DNA of 6,940 nucleotides. Origin: Candidatus Aenigmatarchaeota archaeon (lineage in GTDB: Archaea; Aenigmatarchaeota; Aenigmatarchaeia; CG10238-14; SpSt-28). A program made the translations under genes and the position numbers. The stretch spans positions 1 to 6,940 of the forward strand of contig JAGGZO010000023.1 of NCBI GenBank assembly GCA_021161995.1. The letters run 5' to 3'. Positions within the stretch are counted from its first letter, which is position 1. The number at the start of each line of letters is the position of its first letter. Below are positions 5,972 through 6,940 of this stretch, piece by piece. The notes below the pieces were generated by a model. It made no database searches and was not told the origin of the DNA. It was given only the letters and a program-made list of their open reading frames with translations.

Positions 5972-6604
5972 TTGAATAAGAAGAAAATTTTGAGTCTGGG
6001 GTTGGTGTTTCTCATTGTTTCGGTGGGTGCTCTTGTTGGTCCTATGAGTGTTAGTGCTTGTAAACCTGTGAAACCGGTTGCAGTAGAGAAGAAAATTGCT
6101 ATAATAAATACCGTGGTGAACTCAGATGAATTTGTAAAGTTGATAGAAAATCAAAAACTTCCCTTAAACTTAGAAAATGCTACAGTTACTGCCACAAAAG
6201 ATAGAACAAACATAGTTTTCATACCATTAGAAAACACTGGGTATAAAGGGTTTTCATTTCTTGTATACATAGTAAAGAACGATAAAATACAAAAGACAGC
6301 AGTTGTTGAAAAAGAGCAGATAACAGATGGTTTTCTCTACAAAATAACTGTAAAAAACAAAATCTACTATTTTTCAGTTAGTAACAACGGTCGGATTGCA
6401 GGATTACCATTCACGGCTGGATTTGAAGATTGTATGGCAGAGTGTCTAGGGTTGTGGTGTGCTCAAGATCCATGGGGCTGTTGGGCATGCATAGGCACAT
6501 GCATCTCGTGTTTTGCACCCCCACATCTAACATGTATACCATGTGCTATCTGTGCGGGTTCAGCTGGAATAGGCTGTATCATACAGTGTCTCTTTTGGGG
6601 TTGA
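5972..6604 (+). CDS. Secreted precursor of a halocin-C8-like cysteine-rich peptide (archaeocin candidate)
   Basis: A 210-residue precursor in three parts. Residues 1-29 are a signal peptide: MNKKK, then LSLGLVFLIVSVGALVG, ending SVSA before Cys30. The VSAC context also resembles a lipobox. Residues 38-146 are a cysteine-free, probably beta-rich domain (ENATVTATKDRTNIVFIPLE, FLYKITVKNKIYYFSVSNNG). Residues 154-210 carry 12 cysteines (154, 158, 163, 170, 173, 177, 180, 188, 191, 194, 202, 206) among Gly, Ala and Ile, with repeated CxxC and CxxxC spacing. This layout matches halocin C8, whose precursor has a signal, an N-terminal immunity domain and a cysteine-rich C-terminal bacteriocin; by analogy the middle domain could protect the producer. 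TTG 5972 is set by the SD. The gene has its own promoter and a terminator-like hairpin downstream. Secretion and the cysteine-rich domain are seen directly; antimicrobial activity is inferred, and a metal-binding or structural peptide is possible. Confidence 0.65.
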   Translation: MNKKKILSLGLVFLIVSVGALVGPMSVSACKPVKPVAVEKKIAIINTVVNSDEFVKLIENQKLPLNLENATVTATKDRTNIVFIPLENTGYKGFSFLVYIVKNDKIQKTAVVEKEQITDGFLYKITVKNKIYYFSVSNNGRIAGLPFTAGFEDCMAECLGLWCAQDPWGCWACIGTCISCFAPPHLTCIPCAICAGSAGIGCIIQCLFWG

Positions 6605-6621
6605 ACTATAATGCTAAAGAA

Positions 6622-6667
6622 GGGGAATGGTTAAATTATTTCTAAATCCTTTCCCCCTAACATTTTT
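6622..6667 (+). terminator. Terminator-like hairpin after the peptide precursor
   Basis: GGGGAATGG (6622-6630) pairs with CCTTTCCCC (6648-6656) with one mismatch, around a 17-nt AT-rich loop, and a TTTTT run follows at 6663-6667. It sits 18 nt after the precursor stop and would separate it, at least partly, from the next gene. Confidence 0.5.
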
Positions 6668-6691
6668 AAAACATGAAGCCCATAGCGCTAG

Positions 6692-6726
6692 ACATTTGAT
6701 GTAGAGCAGAAAAAGTTCTAAAATGT
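6692..6726 (+). other. Imperfect inverted repeat upstream of the membrane-protein gene
   Basis: ACATTT (6692-6697) and TAGA (6702-6705) can pair with TCTA (6717-6720) and AAATGT (6721-6726), giving a ten-pair stem with a 4-nt bulge. It lies just before a TATA-like GATATATTA (6730-6738). It could be an operator or a leader hairpin, or chance in AT-rich DNA. Confidence 0.25.
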
Positions 6727-6750
6727 GGGGATATATTATGCTATGAAATT

Positions 6751-6757
6751 AGGGTGG
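6751..6757 (+). promoter_or_regulatory. Shine-Dalgarno of the right-edge membrane-protein gene
   Basis: AGGGTGG stands 6 nt before GTG 6764, which favours that codon over the in-frame ATG at 6743, because the latter would place the SD inside the gene. Confidence 0.5.
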
Positions 6758-6763
6758 CAACAT

Positions 6764-6940
6764 GTGAAAAAAAATAAAATATTAATATTTCAATCTTTTA
6801 AAAAACTGGTGTTTCCTATCATAGTATTGGTTGTTGTATGGATCTTGAAATTCATTGTTGAAATGGTACTAGGAATTGAGAGGTATAGAAATGTCTTTAA
6901 TGCGATTACATGGGTTCTAACTACTGCTGTATTTATAGAC
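6764..6940 (+). CDS. Integral membrane protein, N-terminal fragment (runs off window)
   Basis: The first 59 codons of a protein that continues past the right edge. A basic start (MKKNKILIFQSFKK) leads into a strong transmembrane segment, LVFPIIVLVVVWILKFIVEM (residues 15-34). A short polar loop (GIERYRNVFN) follows, then the beginning of a second hydrophobic segment (AITWVLTTAVFID). The family cannot be settled from this much; the short-loop two-helix start would fit an MscS-like channel or many small membrane proteins. It lies 159 nt after the peptide precursor on the same strand, so an immunity, export or processing role is conceivable but unproven. In-frame ATG 6743 is the alternative start (66 codons). 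Confidence 0.6.
   Translation, partial: MKKNKILIFQSFKKLVFPIIVLVVVWILKFIVEMVLGIERYRNVFNAITWVLTTAVFID

Noticed and set aside
6430..6645. A cysteine- and methionine-rich frame overlapping the end of the peptide precursor
   Set aside because: It is the shifted reading of the cysteine codons of the precursor, without its own SD.
1..6940. CRISPR arrays, rRNA genes or intact insertion sequences
   Set aside because: No regularly spaced repeats, no rRNA-like sequence, and the only mobile element found is the decayed IS6 copy.

Overview
The window looks archaeal. Intergenic regions are AT-rich and carry archaeal TATA (box A) motifs at plausible distances from starts. Several genes have GGAGGTGA-type Shine-Dalgarno (SD) sequences, and the gene content (DUF763, ACT-domain regulator, C25 peptidase, archaeal-type IS6 remnant) fits a euryarchaeal-grade or Thermoplasmatota-like genome. 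The exact lineage cannot be fixed from this sequence alone.

Left part (1-2650): the N-terminal third to half of a sodium:neurotransmitter symporter (SNF/NSS) family transporter runs leftwards off the window edge. It has a good SD but no ATG/GTG/TTG where one is needed, and an ATT sits there instead. A divergent gene follows on the plus strand, encoding a DUF763 protein with a helix-hairpin-helix motif. It converges, with only 2 nt between stop codons, on a minus-strand gene for a probable regulator with an N-terminal helical region and one or two ACT domains.

Middle (2650-3705): a decayed IS6-family insertion sequence with 14-bp perfect inverted repeats, a candidate 8-bp target duplication at equal distance from both ends, and a minus-strand transposase pseudogene broken by frameshifts, one stop and a deletion. 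It landed just upstream of the core promoter of the ACT gene. About 350 nt without a convincing gene follow, holding two TATA boxes and a 13-bp tandem repeat.

Right part (3706-6940): a membrane-anchored gingipain-like (C25) cysteine peptidase, then a secreted 210-residue precursor whose last ~57 residues hold 12 cysteines in a halocin-C8-like pattern, then the start of an integral membrane protein that runs off the right edge. All three are on the plus strand. The most attractive reading is an archaeocin-type peptide locus: the precursor is exported, cut to release a disulfide-rich C-terminal peptide, and accompanied by a membrane protein that could give immunity. The precursor call rests on its architecture. 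Involvement of the peptidase and of the membrane protein is inference from adjacency only.
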